Shown here in pieces: positions 37,296 to 47,600 of a DNA stretch of 64,000 nucleotides. How positions within the stretch are numbered: the first letter of the stretch is position 1; each line of letters opens with the position of its first letter. The position numbers and the translations under genes are program-made. The DNA comes from JAOUEA01 sp963825685. Lineage in GTDB: Bacteria > Actinomycetota > UBA4738 > HRBIN12. Under the pieces are notes generated by a model. That model did not search any database, was not told the origin of the DNA, and saw only the letters and a program-made list of their open reading frames with translations. The DNA is taken from assembly GCA_963825685.1 (NCBI GenBank), contig CAWGUD010000041.1, positions 1 through 64,000 on the forward strand, written 5' to 3'.

Positions 37296-38123
37296 TCAGC
37301 GCACGTCATCGAGGAGCGCACGATACAGCTCGTTCACGCTCACGCCGTGGCGCTCGGCCACGGCGTGCGCCGCGTCGCGCTTGCGCATGCCGCCCGCCAC
37401 CAGCTCACGCGCCTCGTCGGCGCAGGCCGACATGTCGGGCGCCGGGCGCACCCGCTCCCCGTCGATCACCACGACGACCTCGCCCTTGAGCTCCCGATCG
37501 GCGACGCGCGACAGCACCTGGCTCACGCGACCGCGTTGGACCTCCTCGTGCAGCTTCGTCAGCTCCCGCACCACCGCGACCTCGCGGTCGCCGATCACCA
37601 CGAGCACGTCGCGCAGCAACGTCTGCACGCGCAGCGGGGACTCGAAGACGACGATCGTGCGCGGTTCGTGCCGCAGCGCCTCGAGGCGGCGCACGCGCTC
37701 GCCCTGCTTCTTCGGCAGGAACCCCTCGAAGACGAACCGGTCGGTCGGCAGGCCCGACACGACGAGCGCGGCGATCACCGCGGAGGGGCCGGGCACGACC
37801 TGCACCTCGACGCCCGCGTCGATGCAGGCGCGCACGAGCCGGTAGCCGGGGTCCGAGACGGCCGGCGTTCCTCCGTCGGTCACGAGGGCCACGTCGTCAC
37901 CGTTGCCGAGGCGCACGAGCAACTCGTCGACCCGCTCGCGCTCGTTGCCCTCGAAGTAGGACACGAGCGGCACCTTGACCTTGATGCCCGCCAGCAGGCG
38001 ACCGGTCCGTCGGGTGTCCTCGCACGCGACCAGGTCGACCTGGCCCAGCACCTCGCGGGCACGCGTCGACAGATCGCCCAGGTTGCCGATCGGGGTCGCG
38101 ACGAGCCACAGCGTTCCTCCCAT
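37296..38123 (-). CDS. rsmI: 16S rRNA (cytidine1402-2'-O)-methyltransferase RsmI
   Basis: The 275-residue tetrapyrrole-methylase-fold enzyme methylates C1402 of 16S rRNA in the P site. Typical motifs are TLWLVATPIGNLGDLSTRAR, LVACEDTRRTGRLLAGI, the SAM loop VALVTDGGTPAVSDPGYRLV, VQVVPGPSAVIAALVVSGLP and GFLPKKQGERVRRLEAL. The C-terminal domain ends in RDAAHAVAERHGVSVNELYR. It is divergent from the protein mannosyltransferase, the same rsmI/pmt arrangement as in mycobacteria (Rv1003/Rv1002c). Confidence 0.96.
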   Translation of the reverse strand: MGGTLWLVATPIGNLGDLSTRAREVLGQVDLVACEDTRRTGRLLAGIKVKVPLVSYFEGNERERVDELLVRLGNGDDVALVTDGGTPAVSDPGYRLVRACIDAGVEVQVVPGPSAVIAALVVSGLPTDRFVFEGFLPKKQGERVRRLEALRHEPRTIVVFESPLRVQTLLRDVLVVIGDREVAVVRELTKLHEEVQRGRVSQVLSRVADRELKGEVVVVIDGERVRPAPDMSACADEARELVAGGMRKRDAAHAVAERHGVSVNELYRALLDDVR

Positions 38124-38260
38124 ACGTCCCAGGGTGACAGGATGTGCCCCGAGCGCCTACGGGCGGAAGGACCACGACGGGGACGCCATGGCCGAGGGAC
38201 ACAAGGACTACCCAGGCTCCCCCGTGCGGCTGCGCGAACGGCCGCCGGTACCCTGACGCG

Positions 38261-39824
38261 ATGCCGGGCCTGTCGAAGCGCATGAACCGACCGGTGGTGG
38301 CCGTGCTGGCCGTCGCCGCGATCGCGGGCGTGATCCGGTTCGCGGCGATCGACGACCCGCGGGAACTCGTCTTCGACGAGACCTACTACGCCAAGGCCGG
38401 GTGCATCCAGGTCACCGACGCCAGGCCCAAGGAGTGCAGGATCGACTCGGGCGACGAGCGGTACTGGCTCGACAACGAGTGGGACACCGGCTCCTGGGTG
38501 CATCCCCCGCTCGGCAAGCTCACGATCGGGCTCGGCATCAGGGCGTTCAGCATGAGCTCGTTCGGGTGGCGGTTCACGTCGGCGCTCGCCGGCATCGGCG
38601 TCGCGGTCTTCACCGCGCTGATGGCGCAGCTGCTGCTCGGCAAGCCCGTGTGGACGTTCGTCGCCGGCCTGCTGATCGCGGTCGACGGCCTCAACGTCGT
38701 GCACTCGCGGATCGCGCTGCTCGACATCCACCTGGCGTTCTGGGTCTCGCTCGGGTTCCTGCTGCTGCTGCTCGACCGGCGCTGGATCGACCGGCGCACC
38801 GCGAGGGCCCTCGCGCCGCCGCAGGAAGTCGCCGAGCCCGAGGTCGACGGCCCGAGTCGACGAGGCCGAGGCTGCGAGGCCGCTGAGCCTCCCCGACGGG
38901 TGCCCTCCCCGTTCCTGCGGCCCTGGCGACTCGCCGCCGGCGCCGCGTTCGGGGCGGCGATGGCGGTCAAGTGGTCCGGCGCGATGGCGATCCCCGCCGC
39001 CGTGCTGCTCACCTACATCTGGGAGACGACGCGGCGGCGCCACGAGGGACGGACGCGAGGCAGCGCCTTCGTCCGGTCGCTCGGCATGGAGACGCTCGGG
39101 GTCGTGGTCGCGTTCGCGATCGTGCCGGTCGTCGTCTACACGCTCGCGTGGATCCCGTGGTTCACGCACTTCGAGCCGAGCCTGGCCGACTTCTTCACGC
39201 AGCACCGCGACATGTGGCGCTACCACCGCGACCTGCGAGCGACCGCGCTCGACGCCGCCACCGACACGTACACGCCCACGCACGGCTACTACTCGAAGGC
39301 GTGGACGTGGATCCCGATGCTGCGCCCGGTGAACTACTTCGTCGAGGACCTCGGTCCCGACATCCGCCAGATCCTCGCCGATCGGGAACCCCGTGCTGTT
39401 CTGGGGCACGATCTGGACGATCCCGTACTGCGCCTGGGCGTGGTGGCGCAAGCGCGACTGGACGCCCGGGTTCATGGTGGTCCCGTTCGCCGGCCTCTAC
39501 CTGCCGTGGCTCCTCGTCGCGCGGCCGCAGTTCTTCTTCTACGCGCTGCCGTTCACGCCGTTCATGGCGCTCGCCGCCGTGTACACGCTGCGCGACCTCG
39601 CCGCTGCCCACCTCGTGATCCGCGATCACGAGACGGGCGACGTCGCGCTCGACCCCGACACCGGCGAGCCCGCGATCAGCCGTCGCCGGCCCTACCTGCC
39701 GTTCGTCTGGGGCTACGTCGCGGCCGCGGTCGGGCTGTTCCTGTGGATGTGGCCGATCCTCACGGCGAGCCGCATCTCCGACACGATGTGGAAGGCGCGC
39801 GTCTGGTTCCGGGGCTGGACGTAG
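38261..39824 (+). CDS. Dolichyl-phosphate-mannose-type protein O-mannosyltransferase (one frameshift)
   Basis: This GT39 enzyme transfers mannose from polyprenyl-phosphate-mannose to exported proteins. After a first membrane helix comes the catalytic loop ELVFDETYYAKAG with the essential Asp-Glu pair, then TGSWVHPPLGKLTIGLGI. Further membrane helices are interrupted by a cytoplasmic Arg/Glu-rich loop at about residues 180-215. The frame slips near 39385 (after GPDIRQILA) and continues NPVLFWGTIWTIPYCAW. The end reads DTMWKARVWFRGWT. Corrected length is about 520 residues. It is divergent from rsmI. Confidence 0.9.
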
Positions 39825-39895
39825 CCCGTCGGACCTGACCGCCGGTCGCATCGGCATCGGCCGGGGCCGGGCCCCGCGCCGGTACCCTCGCCGCC

Positions 39896-41888
39896 ATGAC
39901 GAGCCCGGGGTCCACGAGCAAGCAGCACGTCGTCGATCGAGATGGCCGACGGCGTCCGGCTCGCCGCGACCCTCTACATGCCCGAGGGCGACGGTCCGTG
40001 GCCGGCCGTGCTCGAGGCGCTCCCCTACCGCAAGGACGACATCACCGGGCGCTCGCGCAGCGAGTACCGGCGCCTCGCCGAGGCCGGCTACGTGCTGTGC
40101 CGCGTCGACGTGCGCGGCACCGGCTCGAGCGAGGGCATCGCGACCGACGAGTACCCGCTCGTCGAGCGCACCGACATGGCCACCGTGATCGACTGGCTCG
40201 CGACCCGGCCGTGGTCGCTCGGCACGGTCGGCATGTACGGCTACTCCTACTCCGGGTTCAACAGCATCCAGATCGCGATGGAACGCCCGCCCGCGCTGAA
40301 GGCGATCATCCCGATCTACGCCACCGACGACCGGTTCGGCGACGACGTGCACTACCAGGGCGGCGTCGTGAAGCAGCTCGACCAGATCGACTACCCGAGC
40401 TACATGGTCGCGAGCAACGCGCTGCCGCCGGCGCCGCCGATCTACGGCGAGGGATGGCGCGAGGAGTGGGCGCGCCGCCTCGAGGGCACGGAGCCGTGGG
40501 TGCTCACGTGGCTCGAGCACCAGCGCCTCGACGACTACTGGAGGCAGGGCTCGCTCTGCGTCGACTACGAGGCGATCGCGTGCCCCACGATGATCGTCGC
40601 CGGCTGGGCCGACGGGTACCGCAACAACTCGTTCCGCACGTTCGAGCGCCTGACGTGTCCGAAGCGGCTGGTCTTCGGGCCGTGGGCGCACGCCGGGACC
40701 GACACGTCGCTGCCCGGACCGAACCACGACCTGCTGCCCGAGCACATCCGGTGGTGGGACCGCTGGCTGAAGGGCGTCGACAACGGCATCGACCGCGAGC
40801 CGCCGATCGTGCTGTACGCGCAGCGCTCGACCCTGCCGGCCCCCGACCGCCCCGTCGTCAACGGCGAGTGGCGGTACGAGCCGACCTGGCCGCCCGAGCG
40901 GCTGCGGCCCGAGACGTGGTCGCTCGCCGACGCGACGGCGAACCGCCCCGGCGACGGCCCCGACGAGCTCGACGTGCGCGGCGACGTCGGATGGACCGCG
41001 TGGATCTCGTGCGCCGGCGTGCTGCCGTGGGGCCAGCCCGACGACCAGCGCCCCGACGAGCTCCACTCCCTCACGTACACGTGGGCGCCGTTCGAGCGGG
41101 AGTTCGAGATCCTCGGACACGCGCGGGTGCGGGTGCGCATCGCCTCGAGCGAGCCGGTCGCCTACCTGTCGGCGAAGCTCTGCGACGTCTTCCCCGACGG
41201 CACCTCGTCGCTCGTCGCGCGCAACGTGTTGAACCTCACGCACCGCGACTCGCGGGAGCAGCCGTCGCCGATGCCGGTCGGCGAGCTCGTCGACGTCGAG
41301 CTCGAGATCGAGGCCACGTCGTGGACGTTCGAGCCCGGCCACGCCCTGCGGCTCGACCTCGCCGGCACCGACTGGCCGAACACGTGGGCGCCGCCGCGCC
41401 CGGTGACGCTCACGATCGACCGGGCCGCGACGACGCTCGAGCTCCCCGTGATCGACGGCCCGAGCCCGATCGAGGAACGCCCGGTGCTGCCCCCGCCCCA
41501 TCGTGCGGCGACCCCGACGAGGACGAGGACGACGACCCGGTGGCCGGCGTTCGCTGGTCGTTCACGCCACGACGCGCTCCGGCGCATCACGTCGGCGAAC
41601 GCCGGCAGCACGTTCGAGGAGGAGCCGGTCGAGCACGTGCCGTCGATGCACAGCCACTACGACGGCGTCGTGTCGGTCTCGACGACCGACCCGGGGAAGG
41701 CGTCGACGCACGGCGAGGCGGCGTTCGAGATCCGATGGCCCGAGGCGACCGTGAACTCCCGGGCCGACGTGGTGATCGAGAGCGACGCCGAGGCGTATCG
41801 CGCGACGATCGACCTGGTCGTGCACGAGGACGGCGAGGAACGGTTCCGGCGACGCTGGGAGCGGACGATCCCGCGGGATCTCGCCTAG
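39896..41888 (+). CDS. CocE/NonD family hydrolase (X-Pro dipeptidyl-peptidase S15 type; frameshifts)
   Basis: This serine hydrolase of about 660 residues has the N-terminal S15 fold with LYMPEGDGPWPAVLEALPYR, VDVRGTGSSEG, the nucleophile motif MYGYSYSGFNSIQ, the acid region VAGWADGYRNNSF and GPWAHAGTD with His. A C-terminal jelly-roll domain begins near residue 290. ATG 39896 is the likely start, with a slip near 39935. Near 41500-41570 the reading changes frame twice: the sequence there reads sensibly as DEDEDDDPVAGVRWSF in another frame, so two compensating indels are inferred. Substrates may be esters, amides or peptides. Confidence 0.85.
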
Positions 41889-41889
41889 G

Positions 41890-41949
41890 GGCGGGCGACG
41901 CCCGCCGAACCGACCCCAGAAACACGAATCCCCGGCGCGCTGGCCGGGG
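41890..41949. terminator. Pair of hairpins between convergent genes
   Basis: Two strong stems follow each other between the CocE-like gene and the YbaK-like gene. GGCGGGC/GCCCGCC with a 3-base loop lies at 41890-41906, and CCCCGGC/GCCGGGG with a 6-base loop lies at 41930-41949, followed by TTCGGTCTT on the plus strand. They probably end transcription from both sides. Confidence 0.6.
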
Positions 41950-42054
41950 TTCGGTCTTGATGGGATATCCCGACTCCTACGGTACGCGCTGGCTCCGACA
42001 TCGGCAAGCGTGGCGCCCGGCCGTCACGGAACGTTCATGACTTCGCCTCGCGGC

Positions 42055-42594
42055 TCAGCCGATCGCGGGGTGCTCGGGTTCGGGCCGCACCGCCCAGAGG
42101 TTGCCGCGGCGGGTGCCGACCGGTTCCCGCTTCATCGTGTCGGTCGTGAGCGCCGTGATCACGACCGGGTCGTCGCCGAACAGCTCGTCGGTCTGCAGGC
42201 ACACCAGCGTGCCGGGCGTGCCGGCCGGGAACACCACCTGATCGCGGCCGGCCACCTCGCGATCGACGAACGTCGGCATCAGCAGGAACAGCCCGAGCGG
42301 CGGCCACGAGTCGGGGTCGAACTCGGGGACCTTCCGCCTCAGCTCGTCCCTCGTGGCGAGGCGGGCGTCGGGGTCGTTCATCGCCCGCCGGGCGAGGGTG
42401 AGGTCGAGCCGACGATCCCACGGCACCACCATGAGGGCGAACCCGAAGCGGTTCGAGACCACCTCGGTGCGCACCAGCTCGTCGACGTCGAGGCCGTGGC
42501 GCTCGGCGACCTGCTCCGGCAGCTCGGCCTCGGGATCGGGGAACACCACGAACGGCACGGCTCGCCCGCGCAGGTAGTCGAGCACCGAAGACAT
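42055..42594 (-). CDS. YbaK/EbsC-type aminoacyl-tRNA deacylase-like protein
   Basis: The 179-residue protein follows the YbaK fold pattern: YLRGRAVPFVVFPDPEAELP at the start, AERHGLDVDELVRTEVV, LMVVPWDRRLDLTLARRAMN, LATRDELRRKVPEFDPDSWP, PPLGLFLLMPTFVDREVAG and a final GTLVCLQTDELF. Members hydrolyse mischarged tRNAs in trans or sense amino acids. The lysine usual in the KTLV-type motif is replaced here by Arg-Thr (LVRTEVV), so deacylase activity is uncertain. Confidence 0.7.
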   Translation of the reverse strand: MSSVLDYLRGRAVPFVVFPDPEAELPEQVAERHGLDVDELVRTEVVSNRFGFALMVVPWDRRLDLTLARRAMNDPDARLATRDELRRKVPEFDPDSWPPLGLFLLMPTFVDREVAGRDQVVFPAGTPGTLVCLQTDELFGDDPVVITALTTDTMKREPVGTRRGNLWAVRPEPEHPAIG

Positions 42595-42699
42595 CGCCTG
42601 TGTGACCTCCGTCCGCCCGATCGGCGGAGCCGCATCGTACCCGCCGTGAGCCCGCGAACGGAACCCCCGATCGGCCCAGGAACCGGCCGAGAATCCGGC

Positions 42700-43497
42700 C
42701 TAGAAACCGGGCAGCCGATCGCGGAAGAGGATGTAGCCGAGCCCCGCCGCCACGTCGAGCAGGAAGTGCGCCACGACGAACGGCCACGTGCGACGCCACC
42801 GAAGGAAGAGCACGGAGAACAGCAGGCCCATCGCGAGGTTCCCGAGGAAGCCGCCCCACCCCTGATACAGGTGGTAGGACGCCCGCAGCGCCGAGCTGCC
42901 GACGACCGCGGCGAGCGGCGACCACGACAGCTGGCGCAGCCGCGTCACGAGGTAGCCGAGCACGATCACTTCCTCGACGAGGGCCGCCTCGAGCGCCGAG
43001 AGCAGCAGCACCGGCACGGTCCACCAGTGCCCGAGCGGCGGCGCCGGGATCACGAAGCGGTTCACGCCCAGCTCGACCGCCGCCAGGTACAGACCGAGGC
43101 CGGCGAGCCCGACGACCGCGAACAGACCGAGGCCCTTCGCGAGGTCGGGCCCGGGGCGGTCGGCAGCGAGCCCGATGCCGTCGAGGCCCTCGCCCGAGCG
43201 ACGCACGAGGTGCACGACGAGGAACACGGGGGCCAGGCCGAAGACGAACCCCGCGAGCTGGCGGGCGAGCTGCGTGCTCTGGTTCGCCGAGGCGACGATC
43301 GTGCCGGCGAGCGGCGCCTCCAACAGGCTGAGGATCGCGTACACCGCGCTCGCGAGCAGCGAGAGCAACAGCACGACGACGACCTCTTCGGCGAGCGTCC
43401 GCCGGTCGGCCGGAGCCGGAGGGGTCGGCGCCTGCGGACCGAGCAGCCGTGCGCCGCGGAAGGGTTCGAGCTGCTCCATCGGGCTGACTGTACGCAT
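42700..43497 (-). CDS. CPBP family intramembrane metalloprotease
   Basis: The 265-residue protein has about seven membrane helices. The CPBP (Rce1-like) active-site motifs are visible in the second half: the Glu pair in SALEAALVEEVIVLGYLVTR, ALRASYHLYQGWGGFLGN with His, and FVVAHFLLDVAA with His. The Arg that usually follows the Glu pair four residues later is not in the expected place (EEVIVLG), a small deviation. Members cleave prenylated or other membrane proteins, or protect against bacteriocins. The local role is unclear. Confidence 0.85.
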   Translation of the reverse strand: MRTVSPMEQLEPFRGARLLGPQAPTPPAPADRRTLAEEVVVVLLLSLLASAVYAILSLLEAPLAGTIVASANQSTQLARQLAGFVFGLAPVFLVVHLVRRSGEGLDGIGLAADRPGPDLAKGLGLFAVVGLAGLGLYLAAVELGVNRFVIPAPPLGHWWTVPVLLLSALEAALVEEVIVLGYLVTRLRQLSWSPLAAVVGSSALRASYHLYQGWGGFLGNLAMGLLFSVLFLRWRRTWPFVVAHFLLDVAAGLGYILFRDRLPGF

Positions 43498-43581
43498 GCC
43501 GGCGTTCCTCGGGGCTCGGGGGCTCCTCTAGACTTCGGCGGCGGCGACCGACGGGTTCGCCCGGAAGGGGATCGAGGGGCG

Positions 43582-44803
43582 ATGGCGAGAGGCGACGCGG
43601 CCGACCTCGTGGTGGTCGGCGCCGGCACCGTCGGCGGCTGGGCCTCGGTCTTCGCGCGCGAGGCCGGCCTCGACCGCGTCGTCGTGATCGATCGCGACCT
43701 CGCCGGCCTCGGCGCCTCGAGCCGCGCGGCCGGCATGGTGCGCGCGCAGGGCGGCTCGCCCGACACCGTGCGGCTCGGCACGTGGTCGATCGGCTTCTAC
43801 GAGGACCAGCACGACCGCTACGGCACCGACTCCGGCTTCGTCGGCCGCGGCTACGTGATCCTCGCGGCGACCGCCGCCGACGAGCGCGCGGCCCACGAGC
43901 GCATCGCGATGCAGCGCGCGACCGGCCTCGACGTCCGCTGGGTCGACGCCGACGAGGTGCGGCGGCTGATCCCGGCGATGGCCGAGGGACGCGGCTTCCG
44001 CGGCGGCTCGTACGTCGCGACCGACGGCTGGGTCGATCCGCCGCGGAACGTGCGCGCGTACGGGCTCGCGATGCAGCGCGCCGGCGTCGAGCTGCGCGAG
44101 CGCGTGGCGTTCACGGGGCTCCGCACCCGCGCCGGGACGCGGCGGCCGGCGCGTCGTCACCGGCGTCGAGACCACGGCGGGCACGATCGCCACCGGCCGC
44201 GTGCTGCTCACCGGCGGCCCGGCCCTGCAGGCGGTCGCGAAGGCCGCCGGCGCCCGCGCCTGGGTCGGCTACGCGCGCCACCAGGTCGTCGTGACCGAGC
44301 CGAGCGAGGCCCTGCACCCCGACACGACGGCGATGGCGTTCGACATCGCGAAGGGCATCTACTGGCGGCCCGAGGAGGGCGGCTTCCTCTGGGGCATGTC
44401 GAACCCCGCCGAGGAACCCGGCCCCGGCCGCTCGATCGACTGGCCGTACCTGCGGGCGATGGAACGCCGGCTGCACCGCCTCGTGCCGGCGACCCGCGGG
44501 CTCGGCATCAAGAAGGCGTGGGCCGCGACGATCGAGTACACGCCCGACCACCAGCCGCTCACGGGACCGCTCGTGCTGCGCGACGGCACCGAGGTCGAGG
44601 GCGCGTCGATCGCGAGCGCGTGCGGCCACGGCATGATGTGGGGCCCGGCCGTGTCGCGGATCGCCGCCGACCTGCTGCTCGAGGGCCGCACCGACGTGGT
44701 CGAGCACGTCGAGCACTTCCGCATGGATCGGTTCGACGAGGAAGGACGCTCGCCGTTCGTCGACCCGGTCGCATTGCCGTTCCCGGTCCGCGTCGACGAG
44801 TGA
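43582..44803 (+). CDS. FAD-dependent oxidoreductase, DAO/sarcosine oxidase beta-like (one frameshift)
   Basis: The reconstructed protein of about 405 residues opens with the FAD Rossmann loop DLVVVGAGTVGGWASVFARE, then VVVIDRDLAGLGASSRAAGM. It ends with a substrate/FAD closure region AATIEYTPDHQPLTGPLVL and IASACGHGMMWGPAVSRIAA, typical of amine oxidases such as sarcosine, glycine or dimethylglycine oxidase. The frame slips near 44140, between FTGLRT and VTGVETTAGTIATGRVLLTG. The amine substrate is unknown. No partner subunits are adjacent, so it probably acts alone. Confidence 0.85.
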
Positions 44804-44922
44804 CCGAGCCACAACATCCTGGATCGTGGGCGAGACGACCGATGAGAACCTGACACGCGGTCTGTCGTACCTGAAGAAGCGACGAGGCGGCCGGGTGGTC
44901 GCTGGACAAGGAGACGAACACG

Positions 44923-45262
44923 ATGGCGCGGTACCTGATCTCGTTCGACGACGGATCGATGGACTTCCCCGAGGAGGACCTCCCGGCGGTCGGTGAGGCA
45001 TCCCGCCGGGTGGTCCAGGGGGCCAAGGACGCCGGTGTCTGGATCTTCGGCGCCGGAGTGGCAGCGTCAGCAGGCGAGCATCGTGGCCACCGACGGCACG
45101 GTCACGGACGGACCGTTCCCCGAGACCAAGGCGGTCGTCGGCGGCTTCTCGATCATCGAGGTCCCGTCGCGCGAGGACGCGCTGATGTGGGCTGCGAGGA
45201 TCGCCGAGGCGTGCCGGTGCGCACAGGAGGTGCGCGAGATCATGTACGACCCCGAGAGCTGA
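44923..45262 (+). CDS. YCII-related (DGPF domain) protein (one frameshift)
   Basis: This small protein of about 112 residues has a ferredoxin-like YCII fold. It begins MARYLISFDDGSMDFPEEDL and, one frame over after about 45058, continues ASIVATDGTVTDGPFPETKA with the DGPF signature, then VVGGFSIIEVPSREDALMWA. Such proteins often sit near sigma factors in actinobacteria, but none is next to it here. The ribosome site AAGGAGACGAACACG before the ATG is shared almost exactly with the flavoprotein gene at 62595. Confidence 0.85.
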
Positions 45263-45287
45263 GCCCTCGACCCGAGGAGCCCTGCCT

Positions 45288-46002
45288 CTACCGGTCGATC
45301 ACCGCGACGTCGACGAGGATCAGCTCCGACGGGCGCCGACGCCACGATCTCGATCGTCGGCTCGTCGGTGATCTGCGCGGCGTCGCCCGTCTCCATGCGC
45401 TCGCCGTTCACCGCGACGTCGCCCTCGATCACGTACAGGTAGACGCCGCGTCCCGCCGGCAGCTCGTGAGTGACCGTCGCCGCCGGCGTCAACCGCGACA
45501 CGAACACGTGCGCGTCCTGGTGCACGAGCACGGCATCGCCGCCGTCGCCGGAGATCACGCGCAGCAGCGTGTCGGTGCGGTCCTCCGGCGTGAAGACCTT
45601 CTGCTCGACGCCGGGCTCGAGGCCCTGTTCCCGCGGCATGATCCAGATCTGGATGAACCGCATCGGGTCGGTCTCGCTCGCGTTCTGCTCGGAGTGCCAC
45701 GCGCCGCGGCCGAGCGTCATGCGCTGCACCGAGCCGGCGGGCAGCGGGCCGGGCGCGCCGCCGACGTCGTCCTGGTGGCGGAACGAGCCCTCGACGACGT
45801 AGGTCAGGCCCTCGATGTCGCGGTGCGGGTGCATCGGCCAGATCGCGCCGGGCACGAGCCGGTCGTCGTTGAACACGCGCATCGACCCGAACGAGACGTA
45901 GTCGGGGTCGCGGTAGGAGTCGAACGAGAAGTGCCAGCGCGCGCGGAACCAGTCGCCGTCGACGTCGCTGATCTCGTCGTCGCGCCGGATCGCGATCGTC
46001 AC
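45288..46002 (-). CDS. Pirin family protein (one frameshift near the end)
   Basis: This bicupin protein of about 237 residues has the pirin metal site in WPMHPHRDIEGLTYVVEG, then GSVQRMTLGRGAWHSEQNAS, MRFIQIWIMPREQGLEPGVE and a second cupin region ending GDAAQITDEPTIEIVAS. The frame slips near 45330, after which ELILVDVAVIDR and a TAG at 45288-45290 give the usual family ending. Pirins include quercetin dioxygenases and redox-related regulators. The ATG at 46002 lies 2 bases after the stop of the AsnC-domain gene. Confidence 0.88.
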
Positions 46003-46004
46003 GA

Positions 46005-46238
46005 CTACAGCAGCAGCACCGGGCAGGTGAGCGTGCGCGTGATGCCCTCGAGCTCCTGCATCGGCATGACGGTCGCCTTCGCGAGCTGGTCGAGGTCGGC
46101 GGCTTCCGCACGGGCGACCACGTCGTAGGGCCCGGTCACCGGGTCGACCTGCACGACGCCGTCGATCGCTCGGATCTGCTCGGTCACCTGGCCGGCCTTG
46201 CCGACCTCGGTCTGGATCAGGATGTACGCGTTGACCAC
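46005..46238 (-). CDS. Lrp/AsnC ligand-binding domain protein (no DNA-binding domain)
   Basis: The 77-residue protein consists only of the RAM/AsnC effector domain: NAYILIQTEVGKAGQVTEQI, VVQVDPVTGPYDVVARAEAA and VMPMQELEGITRTLTCPVLL. The helix-turn-helix of true Lrp proteins is absent. Stand-alone domains of this sort are common in actinobacteria and may bind amino acids or modulate partners. GTG 46238 is chosen over the longer start because AAGGGGGG lies just upstream. Confidence 0.85.
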   Translation of the reverse strand: MVNAYILIQTEVGKAGQVTEQIRAIDGVVQVDPVTGPYDVVARAEAADLDQLAKATVMPMQELEGITRTLTCPVLLL

Positions 46239-46248
46239 GACGCCCCCC

Positions 46249-46629
46249 TTATCCCTCGGCCCCGCCATCGGTGGCGCCGTCGTCGGCGGCGCCGCCCGCG
46301 TCCTTCTTGCTGTCGAGCATGCCCTTCGCCTTGTCGAGCAGGTCGCCGCTGGCTCCGACCGCCTTGTCGACGACCGGCTGCACCTTCACGACCAGGTCGC
46401 CGGCGGCCGCGCGGGCCTTGTCGAGCACCGGGTCGGCCTTCGACGAGAGGTCGCCCGTCGCGTCCTTCGCCTTGCCGACGACCGGCTGCGCCTTCTCGAC
46501 CAGGCCGCCGGCGGTCTCCGCCGCCTTGCCCGCGAGCGTGCTCGCCGTGCCGGCCGCCTTGCCGGCGAGATCGCCGGCCGTGCCCTTCGCCTTGTCGACG
46601 ATGCCCTTGTCCTTCTGAGCCTCACCCAT
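46249..46629 (-). CDS. Repetitive amphipathic protein, LEA/apolipoprotein-like
   Basis: The 126-residue protein has almost no large hydrophobics. It consists of Lys/Ala/Gly/Asp repeats: first 11-residue units (DKAKGTAGDLA, GKAAGTASTLA, GKAAETAGGLV), then 18-residue units starting KAQPVVGKAKDATGDLSS, KADPVLDKARAAAGDLVV and KVQPVVDKAVGASGDLLD. It ends in an acidic Asp/Gly tail. The 11-mer periodicity is that of group 3 LEA proteins and apolipoproteins, which form amphipathic helices on drying or on membranes. There is no signal peptide, so it is cytoplasmic. A stress-protection role is inference. Confidence 0.75.
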   Translation of the reverse strand: MGEAQKDKGIVDKAKGTAGDLAGKAAGTASTLAGKAAETAGGLVEKAQPVVGKAKDATGDLSSKADPVLDKARAAAGDLVVKVQPVVDKAVGASGDLLDKAKGMLDSKKDAGGAADDGATDGGAEG

Positions 46630-46697
46630 CGGTCCTCCTCGATCGCGCCCTGGCCCTTCATCGTCCCGGCGGCGGCGTCCAGCTGCAAACGCGCAGG

Positions 46698-47596
46698 TCA
46701 GGACGCTGGTCGGCCCGGCCGGCCGAGCACCGCCAGTCGTGCACGGAAGCCCGCGAGCCCCGCGTCCACGAACTCCGCGACGCTCGACCTGCAGGCCGTG
46801 GTCGAGGTCGTGCAGGGGCATCAGCACGTAGGAGAGCCGGGCCCGCGTCGCGAAGCCCGGGTCGGGGGCGCCCCCGTAGGCGGCCAACGCGCGCTCCCCG
46901 ACGGCGGGCATCTCGTGCACCCACCAGGCGAAGTCCCACGCCGGATCGCCGATGCCGACCTCTTCCCAGTCGAGCACCCCCGAGAGGTCGCCCGAGGCCG
47001 ACACGAGCACGTGCTCGGGACCGAGGTCGCCGTGGGTCACGCACGGGGCGAACCGCCATGCGGCGTCGTCGTCCAGCACGCGCGTCGATCGCCGTCGACG
47101 CGGCGTCGAGCTCGTGCGCCTGCAGGTGCCCCGCGGCGAGATCGCGCAGGCGCGCCCACTCGGCCCGCACCCCCTCGCGGACCGTGTCGGCGGTCGCCGA
47201 CCGCATGCCGAGGAACTCCGGCGGCACCATGTGCAGGTCGTACAGGAAGCGCCCGAGCCGCTCGGGCCACAGGCCGTCGTCGCCGACCGTGTCGCACGGG
47301 TCGCCGGGCAGCGCGCGATACGCCATGCACACGGGCTCTCGCGAGACGAGCTCGGGCATCGGCACCGCCGCCGAGACCTCGGCGGCGAGCTCCGGCAGCA
47401 CCTCGATCTGGCGGAGCAGCCGTTCCCGCGCGTACGGCGTGCGAGGGAGCTGCACGATCCACTCGCGATCGACGCGGTACGTGTCGCACGTCCACCCGCC
47501 GACGATCGGTTCGAACTCGTCGAGCGCGAGCTGCGGGAACAGAGCGGCCACGAGATCGCGGTGCGCCGCGACCGTGCGCGCCTCCGATCCGCTCAC
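46698..47596 (-). CDS. Aminoglycoside phosphotransferase-like kinase (frameshifts)
   Basis: The reconstructed APH-fold protein of about 298 residues has a nucleotide-binding start (FEPIVGGWTCDTYRVDREWI), the catalytic loop PCVTHGDLGPEHVLVSASG and the metal motif GVLDWEEVGIGDPAWDFAWW. The loop has His where many members have Asn (HGDxxxxN). The frame slips near 47085 and near 46780; the end then reads FVDAGLAGFRARLAVLGRPG with TGA at 46698-46700. The substrate is unknown, and small-molecule kinases of this family need not confer resistance. It starts 4 bases after the MFS stop. Confidence 0.82.
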
Positions 47597-47600
47597 GACC

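Noticed and set aside
39863..39875. Hairpin GGGGC-CGG-GCCCC between the mannosyltransferase and the CocE-like gene
   Set aside because: The stem has only five base pairs and no T-run follows, so it is not reported as a terminator.
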